Below, piece after piece: positions 19,827 through 30,439 of a DNA stretch of 64,000 bases. The first letter of the stretch is position 1. Every line of letters starts with the position of its first letter. Under the pieces are notes generated by a model. That model worked only from the letters and a program-made list of their open reading frames with translations. It did not search any database and was not told the DNA's origin. Source of the DNA: Fidelibacterota bacterium (GTDB lineage: Bacteria; Fidelibacterota; UBA8477; JABMPR01); contig JADHVL010000007.1 in the NCBI GenBank assembly GCA_016784025.1, positions 1-64,000 of the forward strand, in the 5' to 3' direction. The translations under genes were made by a program, and so were the position numbers.

Positions 19827-20372
19827 ATGATGTTCAAAATCATTTCGTTGGTTTTTACTGGTATTCTTCTCCTGGCCTGTGATCCAGTCGGGCAGTCTCT
19901 AGACGCTGAAAAAACACCAGAAGGCCGTACTCCTAGCCAGGAAAGCTGGAATCCTGTTATCAGGATTAATTCTGTGGGAAAAGAAAATGTCCAGGCCCGT
20001 GCAGCCTATTCCGCACACTATGATAACCCCCGTGAAATTCTATTTATCGGGAAGGTCAAGTTGGACTTTTTTGATCTGGAGGGTGAACACAGCTCAATCA
20101 TGACAGCAGATACTGGCAATATTGATGAAAGAAAACATCTGTTTACCGCCAGGGGGAATGTGTTTGTGGAGTCAGATTCAGGTATGACACTCTCAACGAG
20201 CATCTTGTACTGGCATGAGAATGATGAATCAATTTATACGGATCAACCCATCATACTCACAACGCTGACTGATACGCTTTACGGTGTTGGATTTAAATCT
20301 GATGCCAATTTGCAAAACTGGACAATCAAGCAACCCACTGGCGTAACCTATCGTGAGTTTGGTAATGACTGA
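19827..20372 (+). CDS. lptC: LptC-like LPS export lipoprotein
   Basis: Lipobox 'LLAC'; '[59 protein letters not shown]'; immediately upstream of lptB. Confidence 0.78.
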   Translation: MMFKIISLVFTGILLLACDPVGQSLDAEKTPEGRTPSQESWNPVIRINSVGKENVQARAAYSAHYDNPREILFIGKVKLDFFDLEGEHSSIMTADTGNIDERKHLFTARGNVFVESDSGMTLSTSILYWHENDESIYTDQPIILTTLTDTLYGVGFKSDANLQNWTIKQPTGVTYREFGND

Positions 20373-21099
20373 AACCACCCTGAGCGGTAGGAACCTATTC
20401 AAAAAATATGGCAAGCGCACCGTAGTTGACGATGCCTCCGTTGAAGTAACGACGGGAGAAGTCGTTGGTCTATTAGGTCCCAACGGGGCAGGTAAAACCA
20501 CCACCTTCTATATGGTGACTGGAATGATCAGACCAAATTCAGGATCTGTATTCCTCGGGGATGAGGATATTACCCGATCACCCATGTATAAACGTGCTCG
20601 GGCAGGTATTGGTTATTTACCACAAGAAGCCAGCATCTTTAGAAAACTGAGTGTTGAGGATAATTTGAGGCTGGTTTGTGAAACCCTGGATATTGATAAA
20701 GCAGCACAGGAAGAGAAACTGGAACATTTGCTGGATGAATTATCCATTGGTCATGTTCGCAAGAACAAGGGTCACCAATTAAGTGGAGGGGAAAGACGTC
20801 GAACGGAAATCGCTCGGGCTCTGGTAACTGACCCGAATTTTATTCTACTGGATGAACCTTTTGCCGGTGTTGACCCTATTGCCGTGGAAGACATTCAACA
20901 AATTGTGTTGGCTCTGAAAACCAAGGGTATCGGTGTTTTAATTACTGACCACAATGTTCATGAAACACTTTCCATTACTGATCGTAGCTATTTGCTATTT
21001 CAGGGTAAAATATTATTATCAGGTAATGCTGAATTTCTAGCGAATGATGAACAGGCAAGAAAACTCTATCTCGGAAGCAATTTCAGACTGGATCGATAA
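20365..21099 (+). CDS. lptB: LPS export ABC transporter ATP-binding protein
   Basis: Walker A '[19 protein letters not shown]', '[15 protein letters not shown]', '[22 protein letters not shown]'. Start overlaps the lptC stop. Confidence 0.95.
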   Translation: MTETTLSGRNLFKKYGKRTVVDDASVEVTTGEVVGLLGPNGAGKTTTFYMVTGMIRPNSGSVFLGDEDITRSPMYKRARAGIGYLPQEASIFRKLSVEDNLRLVCETLDIDKAAQEEKLEHLLDELSIGHVRKNKGHQLSGGERRRTEIARALVTDPNFILLDEPFAGVDPIAVEDIQQIVLALKTKGIGVLITDHNVHETLSITDRSYLLFQGKILLSGNAEFLANDEQARKLYLGSNFRLDR

Positions 21100-21104
21100 G
21101 AACT

Positions 21105-22466
21105 GTGGAACTATCACAACATCTTGAACTAAAACAGACCCTAACGCCACAGCAAATTCTGCTGTCGACTTTACTCCAATTGCCATCAATGGCACTGGAG
21201 CTGAGGATTAAGACAGAGCTTGAGATTAATCCTTTATTGGAGTTACAGGAAGATGTAGAGGAATTGGAAAATCCTGAAGAAGAGGCTGAAACAGAAGAGC
21301 CAGATATCGATCTGGAAGATTATTTCTCCAATGATGGTTACGAAGCCAAGGAATATTATGATAAGAGCGCTGAAGAGGTGGAAATTCAAAACCCCTATCG
21401 GCCCAGCTTATCTGAAGAACTCCTAGACCAAATCGCAACATTACTTATTCCAGAGGACGAAAGAGCCATCCTGGAAGAGATGATTTGGAGTATCGACGAA
21501 CGGGGATATCTCATCGTTGAGCTTGAGTTCATGGCTGAAAAATTTGAAGTTGACATAAGCCTCATGGAAAAATTACACAGACAGCTCACTCAGTTGGAAC
21601 CCCTGGGAATTGGCTCCCGTTCTCTCCAGGAATGTTTATTGATTCAAATTCAAAAAATTCATCCCAACACACCAGCACATTATATCATTAGAGATTATTT
21701 TGATGAGTTTGCCAATAAGCGCTTTGAGAGAATTTTGCGCAAACTTCACCTTACTAAGACTGATTTGAGGGAGGCAGAAGAGTTAATCTCACATCTGAAT
21801 CCAAAACCGGGTGATGGTTATCTGGATCCTAAAAACAACTATGTGACCCCGGATTTCTATATCAGCGAGCAGGATGGGGAGTTTGTGGTCACATTGAATG
21901 ATTCTTTTATCCCCGAATTGCGTATTTCAGGCAGTTATAAGAATATGTTGTCCAATCAGAAGAAGCTTGATACTGATACGAAACTCTTTTTGAAGAAGAA
22001 GGTTGAATCTGCCAAGTGGTTTATCAACTCCATCCAGATGCGACGCATTACCATGTTAAAAGTGATCAATGCCATTATAGAACGCCAGAAGGGCTTCTTC
22101 TTATTGGGATCAGATCACCTAAAACCCATGGTCCTCAGAGATATTGCTGAAGATATCAGTATGGATATTTCCACCATCAGTCGTGTTACCAGTGGTAAGT
22201 ATGCCCAGACCGATTGGGGTACCTTTGAGCTGAGATATTTCTTTAGTGAAGGAATTGAAGCTGAGGATGGTGAAAATATTTCTACCAGACGCATAAAAGA
22301 GCGTCTCAGAGTGATCATCGAGGAAGAGAACAAGTCCCATCCCATTTCTGATGAAGCCATTTCAAAAGTATTGCAAGGTGATGGTTTCCCCATCGCCCGC
22401 CGCACCGTGGCCAAATACCGGGAGCAACTCAATATCCCTGTGGCCCGTCTTCGCAGAGAAATCTAG
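21105..22466 (+). CDS. rpoN: RNA polymerase sigma-54 factor
   Basis: Region I 'LELKQTLTPQQILLSTLLQLPSMALELRIKTELEINPLLE', RpoN box 'ARRTVAKYREQLNIPVARLR'. Confidence 0.96.
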   Translation: MELSQHLELKQTLTPQQILLSTLLQLPSMALELRIKTELEINPLLELQEDVEELENPEEEAETEEPDIDLEDYFSNDGYEAKEYYDKSAEEVEIQNPYRPSLSEELLDQIATLLIPEDERAILEEMIWSIDERGYLIVELEFMAEKFEVDISLMEKLHRQLTQLEPLGIGSRSLQECLLIQIQKIHPNTPAHYIIRDYFDEFANKRFERILRKLHLTKTDLREAEELISHLNPKPGDGYLDPKNNYVTPDFYISEQDGEFVVTLNDSFIPELRISGSYKNMLSNQKKLDTDTKLFLKKKVESAKWFINSIQMRRITMLKVINAIIERQKGFFLLGSDHLKPMVLRDIAEDISMDISTISRVTSGKYAQTDWGTFELRYFFSEGIEAEDGENISTRRIKERLRVIIEEENKSHPISDEAISKVLQGDGFPIARRTVAKYREQLNIPVARLRREI

Positions 22467-22664
22467 CCCTCTTACAACTCTTATATCTGGAAGTATGTTA
22501 ATACAGCGGAAAACTACAGAATGTGCTTCGCCGGGACAGGCCCGTCTTCGCAGGGAAATCTAGCCCTTTAACATCAATTGAATCTGGGGTTTTGTTTGTT
22601 CTGCGGAAAGCTATGCAATGTGCTTCGCCGGGGCAGGCCCGACTCCGCAGGAAAATATAATCTG
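22442..22664 (+). repeat. 97-bp-period tandem repeat (~2.3 copies) beginning in the last codons of rpoN
   Basis: GGCCCGTCTTCGCAGAGAAATCTAGCCCT at 22442, GGCCCGTCTTCGCAGGGAAATCTAGCCCT at 22539, GGCCCGACTCCGCAGGAAAATATAATCTG at 22636; offset is 97 nt both times. Confidence 0.85.
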
Positions 22665-22668
22665 TGAA

Positions 22669-22742
22669 AAATCCAAGCCAGGATTCGAAACGAAGTAGGA
22701 CGAGGGAGTGTAACGACGCTCAGTCAATCCTGGCTTGGATTT
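22669..22742. repeat. 17-bp perfect inverted repeat with 40-nt loop between convergent genes
   Basis: AAATCCAAGCCAGGATT (22669-22685) / AATCCTGGCTTGGATTT (22726-22742). Confidence 0.9.
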
Positions 22743-22759
22743 GCCCCCGACACAATTCC

Positions 22760-23539
22760 TTAATTATAAAGCCTTTTATGAATGGCTCGCAACACAACGA
22801 TGGTGTTGAGCAATGTAACGGCGATTATCCAGCCGAGATGCTCCAGCAATTCCAAACTCCAAACCTGATTAAAAATTCCCCTACTTAATTCAACACCATG
22901 ATACAGTGGTGTAAACCAGGCAATGATTTGCACGGCCTGGGGCAATTGGCTCATGGGGAAGAAGATGCCTGAGAATAAGAAGAGGGGTGTCAGGAACAAG
23001 GTGAAGAAGTAGTTAAATAATTCGATCTCTTTAATCATTGATGTGAACAAAAGCCCGATGGTGGCAAACATAAACCCAATAATGAATATGAGCGGAAAAA
23101 TAAGCAGGATGCCCCAGTGGAGTCCCATTCCGAAGACAAAGAGGATGGATAAAAAGGCACCCCCATAGATAGTTCCACGTGTAGCCCCCCAGAATAATTC
23201 TCCCAGTGCTAGATCCTTGGGATTGACGGGTGTGGAGAGGATTCCATCATAGATCCGATCAAAGTTCATTTTAACAAAGACATTATAGGTTGTCTCTAGC
23301 GTCGCACCCCACATGATGCTTGAGATCAATAGTCCGGGAGCAATAAAGTTGATGTAGGGCAGGCCTTCCATTTCAGTGATGTAGGCGCCTAAACCCAGAC
23401 CCATACCCAGGAGATAGAGGAAGGGCTCAAAAAAATTGGGCAGGATATTTAATTTCCAGGTTCTTTTGTAAACCGTGGCATTTCTCTGCCAGACACGGAG
23501 AGCAGCCATTACTCTGACCTTAGGAGCTTTTATTCTCAA
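22760..23539 (-). CDS. ABC-2 type transporter permease
   Basis: 'RNATVYKRTWKLNILPNFFEPFLYLLGMGLGLG...FIAPGLLISSIMWGATLETTYNVFVKM' is NodJ/ABC-2 type. Confidence 0.92.
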   Translation of the reverse strand: MRIKAPKVRVMAALRVWQRNATVYKRTWKLNILPNFFEPFLYLLGMGLGLGAYITEMEGLPYINFIAPGLLISSIMWGATLETTYNVFVKMNFDRIYDGILSTPVNPKDLALGELFWGATRGTIYGGAFLSILFVFGMGLHWGILLIFPLIFIIGFMFATIGLLFTSMIKEIELFNYFFTLFLTPLFLFSGIFFPMSQLPQAVQIIAWFTPLYHGVELSRGIFNQVWSLELLEHLGWIIAVTLLNTIVVLRAIHKRLYN

Positions 23540-24468
23540 TCGATGAGCTCCCTTCCAGTCAGTTTAAGGAAGACATCCTCCAGGGATGAACGTCGACTAA
23601 GCAGTGTCTTCACGGGGATATTCATGTCCTGAATATGGGCGTGGAGGGGAGTGGCATCTGGCGTATAAAGCAGGAGACGATCTGATAGTTCCTCATGGAA
23701 ATCAATCTGATCAGACACAGCGGACAGAATCTTTTGGCGGGCTTGTTCTTCACCACGAATTTCTACCACATAGGGAGACACTTCTGATTTTATCAAATCC
23801 CAGGGAGAGGCTTCCTTGATGATTTTACCCTGATCCATGACGGCAATTCGATCACAGAGTTGTTCTGCTTCATCCATATAATGGGTGGTGAGGAGCAGGG
23901 TGACCCCTTGCTCTATCAACTCATGACATTTTGCCCAGACATGATGCCTGGCTTGTGGATCCAATCCTGTTGACGGTTCATCTAAAATTAGAATGCTGGG
24001 CTTATTGATAAGCGCACGGGCTATTTGGAGCCGTCGTTTCATACCCCCACTCAAGGTGCGGACATTCTTATCTCGCTTTTCCTCTAATTGGAAAAATTCT
24101 ATCAGCTCATTGGCTCGGCGAACAGCCTGTTCTCGTGTGAGATCATAATAGCGAGCATAAACCAGCAGATTATTGATCACATTCAAATCATAGTCGAGAC
24201 TATCATCCTGGGTAACTACTCCGATACCCCTTTTAACAGCGCTCATGTTTTCCATGACATTCTCACTATTCACAGTGAGTATGCCTGATGTGAGGGGTGT
24301 GACGCAATAGATCATACGCATCACAGTGGTTTTACCAGCGCCATTGGGTCCAAGAAAACCATAACAGGTTCCCGGTTGAATCTTAAAATTCACATCATTG
24401 ACAGCTTTGAGAGTGCCGTATTCTTTGGTGAGATTTTTAGCAGTGATAATGGCAGCAGGTTTTTCCAT
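23536..24468 (-). CDS. ABC transporter ATP-binding protein (NodI/DrrA-like)
   Basis: '[17 protein letters not shown]', 'LSGGMKRRLQIARALINKPSILILDEPSTGLDPQARH'; overlaps the permease start. Confidence 0.94.
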   Translation of the reverse strand: MEKPAAIITAKNLTKEYGTLKAVNDVNFKIQPGTCYGFLGPNGAGKTTVMRMIYCVTPLTSGILTVNSENVMENMSAVKRGIGVVTQDDSLDYDLNVINNLLVYARYYDLTREQAVRRANELIEFFQLEEKRDKNVRTLSGGMKRRLQIARALINKPSILILDEPSTGLDPQARHHVWAKCHELIEQGVTLLLTTHYMDEAEQLCDRIAVMDQGKIIKEASPWDLIKSEVSPYVVEIRGEEQARQKILSAVSDQIDFHEELSDRLLLYTPDATPLHAHIQDMNIPVKTLLSRRSSLEDVFLKLTGRELID

Positions 24469-24568
24469 GATTCAACTTAATCGAAATTTGCTTGAGGTGA
24501 AAAAATCATTTTGTTTCTGAATCAAAAAGGCTTGCATAGCGAAAATAATGTTCTAATGTATCAGTGCA

Positions 24569-24859
24569 ATGAAACAAGAATTTACTCATACGGAACTGGC
24601 GCATATTCTTACCTCCTTAAACGATGAGAAACAGATGGGTAAATTACTTCAGGCATTTCTCACACCTCAGGAACTGGAAGATCTGGTCCTGAGGTGGGAG
24701 ATTATTAAGCTTCTCCACAAAGGTTTACCTCAAAGAGAAATTGCCAAAGAACTGGGGGTTGCCATTGGAACCGTGTCCCGAGGAGCTAGAGAGTTGAAGT
24801 ATGGTCACCATGGTTTCATGCAACTGCTCAATTCATTAGAAGAGAAGGCAGACCAATGA
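24569..24859 (+). CDS. TrpR/YerC-type transcriptional regulator
   Basis: 'FLTPQELEDLVLRWEIIKLLHKGLPQREIAKELGVAIGTVSRGARELKYG'. Confidence 0.88.
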   Translation: MKQEFTHTELAHILTSLNDEKQMGKLLQAFLTPQELEDLVLRWEIIKLLHKGLPQREIAKELGVAIGTVSRGARELKYGHHGFMQLLNSLEEKADQ

Positions 24860-24945
24860 TGCGCTCTTCAAAACTTTCACTACAAACATTAACACATTAT
24901 GGCGGATCTGGCACAGTAGCCGGGTTCCCTTTCGTTAAAAACTAA
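24856..24945 (+). CDS. Possible 29-aa translationally coupled small ORF
   Basis: ATG overlaps the TrpR-type stop (ATGA): MMRSSKLSLQTLTHYGGSGTVAGFPFVKN. Confidence 0.25.
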   Translation: MMRSSKLSLQTLTHYGGSGTVAGFPFVKN

Positions 24946-24972
24946 TCCTAGAAAAGAACCCAAGGAGTTACC

Positions 24973-26331
24973 GTGAAGAAGATTTTTCTTTCAGAAAACG
25001 ACATGCCAAAAGCTTGGTATAATATTGCTGCAGATTTGCCTTCAGCCCCTCTGCCGCCACTGCACCCTGGAACCCTGCAACCTCTGGGACCAGATGATCT
25101 GGCACCCCTTTTTCCCATGGCTCTCATTGAGCAGGAGATGAGCATGGAGCGTGAAATTGCCATTCCTGAACCAGTCATGGAAGGTTTGAGAATGTACAGA
25201 CCATCACCCCTCATTCGGGCCACCGGTCTTGAAGCTGCCCTGAAAACACCTGCGAAAATTTATTTTAAATACGAAGGTGTGAGTCCTGCTGGTAGCCATA
25301 AACCCAATACAGCAATTGCACAGGCCTATTATAATAAGCAAGAGGGAGTGGAACGGATCGCTACAGAAACTGGCGCTGGTCAATGGGGGAGTTCTATGGC
25401 TCTGGCCGGCCAGATTTTTGGTCTTGAGGTAAAAGTGTATATGGTCAAGGTCAGCTATAACCAAAAACCCTATCGTCGATCCATGATGGAAAGCTGGGGC
25501 GCGAAGATTGTCTCAAGTCCAAGTATGGATACTCAGTTCGGTCAAAAAATCCTTGCTGACGATCCAGACAATACGGGTTCACTGGGTATTGCTATTTCCG
25601 AAGCAGTGGAAGATGCTGCAACCAAGGACAATACGAAATATGCTCTTGGCTCCGTGTTGAATCATGTTCTGCTGCACCAGACAGTCATTGGTCTGGAAGC
25701 AAAAAAACAGATGGAAATTGCCGGAGATAAACCAGACATCGTCATCGGTTGCGTAGGTGGGGGAAGTAATTTTGCCGGTCTGGCTTTTCCTTACCTAAGA
25801 GACAAAATCAATGGCGCCGATATTGATTTCAGGGCGATTGAGCCCAGTGCCTGTCCAACTCTCACACGAGGAAAATTCGCCTACGATTTTGGTGATATGG
25901 CACAGATGACTCCGTTGGTATCCATGCATACTCTTGGTCACACCTTCATGCCTCCAGGAATTCACGCCGGTGGATTGCGCTATCACGGTATGGCGCCCCT
26001 GCTTTCTCATGTAGTTAAAGAAGGTCTGGTGGACGCCTACGCTTATCAGCAAGTCGAAGTGTTTGATGCAGCGGCCTTATTTGCCAGAACAGAAGGAATT
26101 ATTCCTGCTCCCGAATCTGCACACGCCATCAAGGGAGCGGTTGATGCTGCAATAGAAGCGCGTGAATCCGGCCAGGAAAAAACCATCCTCTTTAATCTTA
26201 GTGGACATGGACATTTTGATATGTCAGCCTACGATGCATACTTCGCAGGAAACTTGACTGACTATCGTCCCACAGATGAAGAATTAGCTACAGGCTTCGC
26301 CTCTACAGCGGGTCTACCAAAAGCAGATTAG
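24973..26331 (+). CDS. trpB: TrpB2-type tryptophan synthase beta subunit
   Basis: '[49 protein letters not shown]...[16 protein letters not shown]'; AAGGAG upstream of GTG start. Confidence 0.92.
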   Translation: MKKIFLSENDMPKAWYNIAADLPSAPLPPLHPGTLQPLGPDDLAPLFPMALIEQEMSMEREIAIPEPVMEGLRMYRPSPLIRATGLEAALKTPAKIYFKYEGVSPAGSHKPNTAIAQAYYNKQEGVERIATETGAGQWGSSMALAGQIFGLEVKVYMVKVSYNQKPYRRSMMESWGAKIVSSPSMDTQFGQKILADDPDNTGSLGIAISEAVEDAATKDNTKYALGSVLNHVLLHQTVIGLEAKKQMEIAGDKPDIVIGCVGGGSNFAGLAFPYLRDKINGADIDFRAIEPSACPTLTRGKFAYDFGDMAQMTPLVSMHTLGHTFMPPGIHAGGLRYHGMAPLLSHVVKEGLVDAYAYQQVEVFDAAALFARTEGIIPAPESAHAIKGAVDAAIEARESGQEKTILFNLSGHGHFDMSAYDAYFAGNLTDYRPTDEELATGFASTAGLPKAD

Positions 26332-26340
26332 CCTTCTCAC

Positions 26341-26421
26341 GACCCGGTGATTTTCAGACAGAATTGCCGGGTCCTCCTTAATTGATAAAACCCCTGACGA
26401 TCCTCTTAGTCGGGGGTTTTT
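26341..26421 (+). terminator. Tandem hairpins including Rho-independent terminator
   Basis: GACCCGG...CCGGGTC (26341-26373), then AAAACCCCTGAC...GTCGGGGGTTTTT (26387-26421). Confidence 0.8.
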
Positions 26422-26465
26422 ACGTTTCTCCCCTTCCACAATTAGACAGTTCCAGCCTTCTCGCC

Positions 26466-26576
26466 CTTCGACCAGTCTTCGCCTCTACCGACGCTGTTAG
26501 CTGGGTTCAAGCTACGACCTGGCTGGCAGGCTCAATGTCCTGCAGCAGGAACCCGGCGGCTGAGCTCGTCGAAGCC
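26466..26576. repeat. Second copy of the intergenic composite repeat
   Basis: TTCGACCAGTCTTCGCCTC ... GGCTGGCAGGCTCAATGTCCTG ... CGGCGGCTGAGCTCGTCGAAGCC, same order as 14544-14633. Confidence 0.65.
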
Positions 26577-26992
26577 ATAGGGGGCTTAATTCAGTTCGTC
26601 ACATTCGTTGTAAGATGTAATCATATGTTGAAGTGTTTCGAGTAGCTTTGAAGTTGCACCTTTGGGTCTTGACGAAGATCTTGCGACGAAGCCTGTCCGC
26701 CGTGCTGTATACTTGTGGAAGGCGGGTAATCTCAGAATTCTTGGGTAATGGATGGATCGAGATCGCCGCATCCTGTCGGACTCGCGAAGACTGGGCAGGT
26801 ATTATTCCTTGTGAAAACCCGTGGAATTGTCACCGGTAGTGAGCTCCATTTCTTTTAATATCCTATAGACATCATTGAATTGAGGAAATAGGTATTTTTC
26901 GTTTCAACTATGAATTGAACATTTCAAGACTATTTTCGTGTCCTTAAAAAAAGTAGACAAGAACCTATAGAAGTAGTTTAGGAAAAGAGAAC

Positions 26993-27808
26993 ATGAAAAA
27001 GCGCACAGAAAAATTTTACGACAATCAAGAACTCATACATAGTCCCAAGGGTCGCATATTACGCATCATGAGCGAATATGTTGGACCAGAGGAAATGTTT
27101 AGAAAAAATAAGATTCAAGACACCATCGTATTTTTTGGTTCAGCGAGAACCCAACCAAAACATATGGTAACCCAGGCCATCGAAAAAGCCAAAGCCGATG
27201 GAAGCAGTGTTGAAAAGTTGGAGCAGTTAGAACGAGATCTGGGGATGTCAAGATATTATGAAGATGCTCGGGAACTGGCTTATAAAATGACAGTCTGGTC
27301 GAAAAAATTAAAACAGAGTAAGAGACGATTTATTGTGGCAACCGGCGGCGGTCCTGGAATTATGGAAGCTGCCAATCGGGGTGCTGCAGAAGCAAAGGGA
27401 CTTTCAGTTGGCTTGAACATATCCTTACCATTTGAACAATCTGGAAATCCTTATATCAGTCGCGAGCTGGAAATGGAATTCCATTATTTCTTTATGCGGA
27501 AATATTGGTTTGTTTATCTCGCTAAAGCATTGATTGCTTTTCCAGGTGGATTTGGAACCTTTGATGAACTGTTCGAAACCCTAACTTTGATTCAAACCAA
27601 AAAGATCAGCAAGCACATGCCCATCATGTTATTTGGAAATCGTTTCTGGGATAAAATGATTGATCTACAGGGTCTGGCAGATTTTGGAACTATCAGCCAT
27701 TCTGATCTCGATCTATGTTATCGAACAGATAGCGTTGATGATGCCTTTGAGTATCTGACCCAGCAGCTAACCGATCTCTATCTGGAAGAGGCTCCCACCA
27801 CAGACTAA
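26993..27808 (+). CDS. LOG family (TIGR00730-like) Rossmann-fold protein
   Basis: 'VATGGGPGIMEAANRGAAEAKGLSVGLNISLPFEQ...ALIAFPGGFGTFDELFETLTLIQTKK'. Confidence 0.92.
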   Translation: MKKRTEKFYDNQELIHSPKGRILRIMSEYVGPEEMFRKNKIQDTIVFFGSARTQPKHMVTQAIEKAKADGSSVEKLEQLERDLGMSRYYEDARELAYKMTVWSKKLKQSKRRFIVATGGGPGIMEAANRGAAEAKGLSVGLNISLPFEQSGNPYISRELEMEFHYFFMRKYWFVYLAKALIAFPGGFGTFDELFETLTLIQTKKISKHMPIMLFGNRFWDKMIDLQGLADFGTISHSDLDLCYRTDSVDDAFEYLTQQLTDLYLEEAPTTD

Positions 27809-28941
27809 CTACGATGTGGCTTACACAGCTTGCCTAGCATGACTGCCTTTCCAGCGCCGGTTACGCCAGGTAGATTTGCTGTTAATTCACTTAAGAATAG
27901 ATACCCAAGATAAGCAAATCCAAAAGCCTCTTTGTTACTCTGGTTTACTCCCTCTCTATTCATTTCACTTATATCAATCGATGGAAGTTCTGCCCGCAGT
28001 AAATTCATAAGTGTTTTATTGAAAGCACCACCACCACCTACATACATTGAAGTAGGGGAGTAGTCCGTAGACAAAGAGTTAATGTTCCCAGTTATGGTTT
28101 TAGCAGTTAAAACTGTGAGGGTATAAATTAAATCTTTAAACTCCTCATCGCTGGCAGGATAAAACTGTTTTAGTATTTGTTGAAAATATGTTTTACCAAA
28201 TTGTTCCTGTCCAGCAGAGCGTGGGGGATTGCGTTGATAAAACTCGTGCTCAAGCAATTCATCCAATAGTTTGAGGTTTAGTTTTCCCTGGGCGGCTAGA
28301 TTCCCACTCTCATCATAGCTCAGCCTGTCTTGTGAAAATAATCGTACTGCTTTATCCATTAAGGTATTGCCCGGACCTGTATCCCAGGCCAGCACAGGAG
28401 CAGAATTATGTAGCCCTGGTACAATGGTGAGGTTGGCAATACCACCTATGTTGAGTGCCAGAACATCTGAATTATCCTGTTGTAGTAGATATTGATCAAC
28501 GATGGGGATTAACGGAGCGCCTTGTCCGCCTTGCTCTACATCGGCAGTTCTAAAGTCATAGATAACCGGACAATTAAATGTGTCTGCCATGGCAGCTGGA
28601 TTACCAATTTGTAGTGTGAAGTTCGGAGGCTCGTGTTTGATGGTCTGCCCATGTGATGCAATGAAATCAAAGTCAAGCTTGAGCTTGGCAATCTCAGCAG
28701 CAAACCATGCGCCCAACTCACCATCAAGCTGGGCAATTTCAGCATCACTTAATTCAAGGGGATTTATGAAACTGTCCTGAAGGTATTTTGGGTAGGGAAC
28801 CTCCTGACTATGGAGCACTTCATAAACAGGGGATCGATCCCTACCGGCGAAACTCACCAGGCATAGATCCAAACCGTCTGCGGAACTACCGGTCATGAGA
28901 CCAAGTATATTTACCTTCTGTTCAGCGTCATTATTGCCCAT
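27805..28941 (-). CDS. anmK: Anhydro-N-acetylmuramic acid kinase
   Basis: 'ILGLMTGSSADGLDLCLVSF', 'IASHGQTIKHEP', 'LNIGGIANLTIVP', 'WDTGPGNTLMDKAVRLF'. Confidence 0.95.
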   Translation of the reverse strand: MGNNDAEQKVNILGLMTGSSADGLDLCLVSFAGRDRSPVYEVLHSQEVPYPKYLQDSFINPLELSDAEIAQLDGELGAWFAAEIAKLKLDFDFIASHGQTIKHEPPNFTLQIGNPAAMADTFNCPVIYDFRTADVEQGGQGAPLIPIVDQYLLQQDNSDVLALNIGGIANLTIVPGLHNSAPVLAWDTGPGNTLMDKAVRLFSQDRLSYDESGNLAAQGKLNLKLLDELLEHEFYQRNPPRSAGQEQFGKTYFQQILKQFYPASDEEFKDLIYTLTVLTAKTITGNINSLSTDYSPTSMYVGGGGAFNKTLMNLLRAELPSIDISEMNREGVNQSNKEAFGFAYLGYLFLSELTANLPGVTGAGKAVMLGKLCKPHRS

Positions 28942-29146
28942 CGTGGAAACTGCAAATTATCCAGGTACAAAACAATATCCCAAACGTGGATGCAGGCAAA
29001 TCCCCAGTAGTATAAATCGCTGAAAAGCTGGCGCGGATTTTCATTCCACTTGCATACGTTCCCAACTATCTTGCCTCGCTATTTTAGAATGATGCCAGCC
29101 ATAAAAAAGTGATCTGGCTTGACTATAGATTGAATGGGAGAGATTT

Positions 29147-30439
29147 GTGGATATCAAGATTGAAGTTGGGAAACCTCACGAAAGAACTTTGAAAGTTCAG
29201 GTGGAATGGTCCGAAATGGAACCCGGTTTCGAGAAAAAATTGACCAAGTTAAATAAACAGGTTAATCGACCTGGATTCAGACCAGGGAAAATTCCCAGAA
29301 AAATTATGCTGCAGTCCTACGGACATAGCGTGTTGGCTGAAATTTTGGATGAGACCGTCCAGGCTGCCTATTACAAGGGAATCATGGATAATGAACTGTC
29401 TCCCATTGATCAGGGTAGTATTGAAGACATGTCTGAATTTGACATTGGTAAGGATCTGGAATTTTCATTAAAGCTTCAGGTTGAACCCGAATTCAAGATG
29501 TTTGACTATAAGGCTGGATTCAAAATTACCAAAAACGAATATACTGCTACCGATGAAGATATTGCCCATGCTCTGGAACATCTGCAGGAGCGTTTTGCCG
29601 AAGTTGAAATTCGCGATGATGGTGCTGTTGATGGCGATCTACTTAAGGGTGATCTCCAATACCTCGATGCCGAGGGTCAACTCATTGAAGGCAGTGAAGT
29701 CGCCGATCGATACATTAAAATTGGTGATGGTGTGTTTGGTGACAAGGTGGGCAAAAAACTCATGGGGTCCAAAGTGGGAGATGAGGTAAGCTTTGATATC
29801 CCGGCCCAGACCAAGGATGCCGAGGATCTTCATATCCGCATGCAGGTGAAGGCAGTTGAGACGCACATTCTTCCAGAATTGAATGATGATTTTGCGAAAC
29901 AGGTTGATCCCAAATTTGAAACTCTGGACGCTCTAAAAGAGAGCAGTCGCGAAGATATCCAGAAACAATTGGACTATGATGTCTTGAGAGCCCAGGATCA
30001 AAACCTGGCCAACAAGCTGGTTGAAGAAACCAAGTTGGAAATCCCTGAAGTTATGATCGAGGACTATCTCGGTAAATTGGTTGAGCGGGTTCGTCAGGAG
30101 CGCGGTGCTGATGTCAACGAAGAGGAAGTTCGGGAACAGAACAAAGAGCGAGCTATCTGGGAATTATCCTGGTATCTCATTCGTAAAAAACTCATCGCCA
30201 CAGAGAAAATCGAAGTAACAGATGAAGATGTGGAAATAAAACTTGATGAGCTCGTTGCACAAATGCCTGGTGATGCAGAAAAGATGAAAGCGCTTTATAG
30301 AGATAAACAATATCTTCCGCAGATTAAAGATGATATCCTGGAGAAAAAGATATTTGCTCACATCGAGTCTTTTGCGAAAGTAAAAGTTAAAAAAGCCACC
30401 AGCAAAGAAATAGGAGGCTACCATGCACACTCTCATTGA
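29147..30439 (+). CDS. tig: Trigger factor
   Basis: '[40 protein letters not shown]'; followed by clpP and clpX. Confidence 0.93.
   Translation: MDIKIEVGKPHERTLKVQVEWSEMEPGFEKKLTKLNKQVNRPGFRPGKIPRKIMLQSYGHSVLAEILDETVQAAYYKGIMDNELSPIDQGSIEDMSEFDIGKDLEFSLKLQVEPEFKMFDYKAGFKITKNEYTATDEDIAHALEHLQERFAEVEIRDDGAVDGDLLKGDLQYLDAEGQLIEGSEVADRYIKIGDGVFGDKVGKKLMGSKVGDEVSFDIPAQTKDAEDLHIRMQVKAVETHILPELNDDFAKQVDPKFETLDALKESSREDIQKQLDYDVLRAQDQNLANKLVEETKLEIPEVMIEDYLGKLVERVRQERGADVNEEEVREQNKERAIWELSWYLIRKKLIATEKIEVTDEDVEIKLDELVAQMPGDAEKMKALYRDKQYLPQIKDDILEKKIFAHIESFAKVKVKKATSKEIGGYHAHSH

Noticed and set aside
22351-22563. 70-aa ORF ending in ARLRREI
   Set aside because: Alternate-frame ORF over the rpoN end; its RpoN-like C-terminus comes from the 97-bp tandem duplication, not an independent gene.
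26382-26839. Three overlapping ORFs in the gap between trpB2 and the LOG-family gene
   Set aside because: Overlap a terminator and the composite repeat, no domain signal; treated as non-coding.
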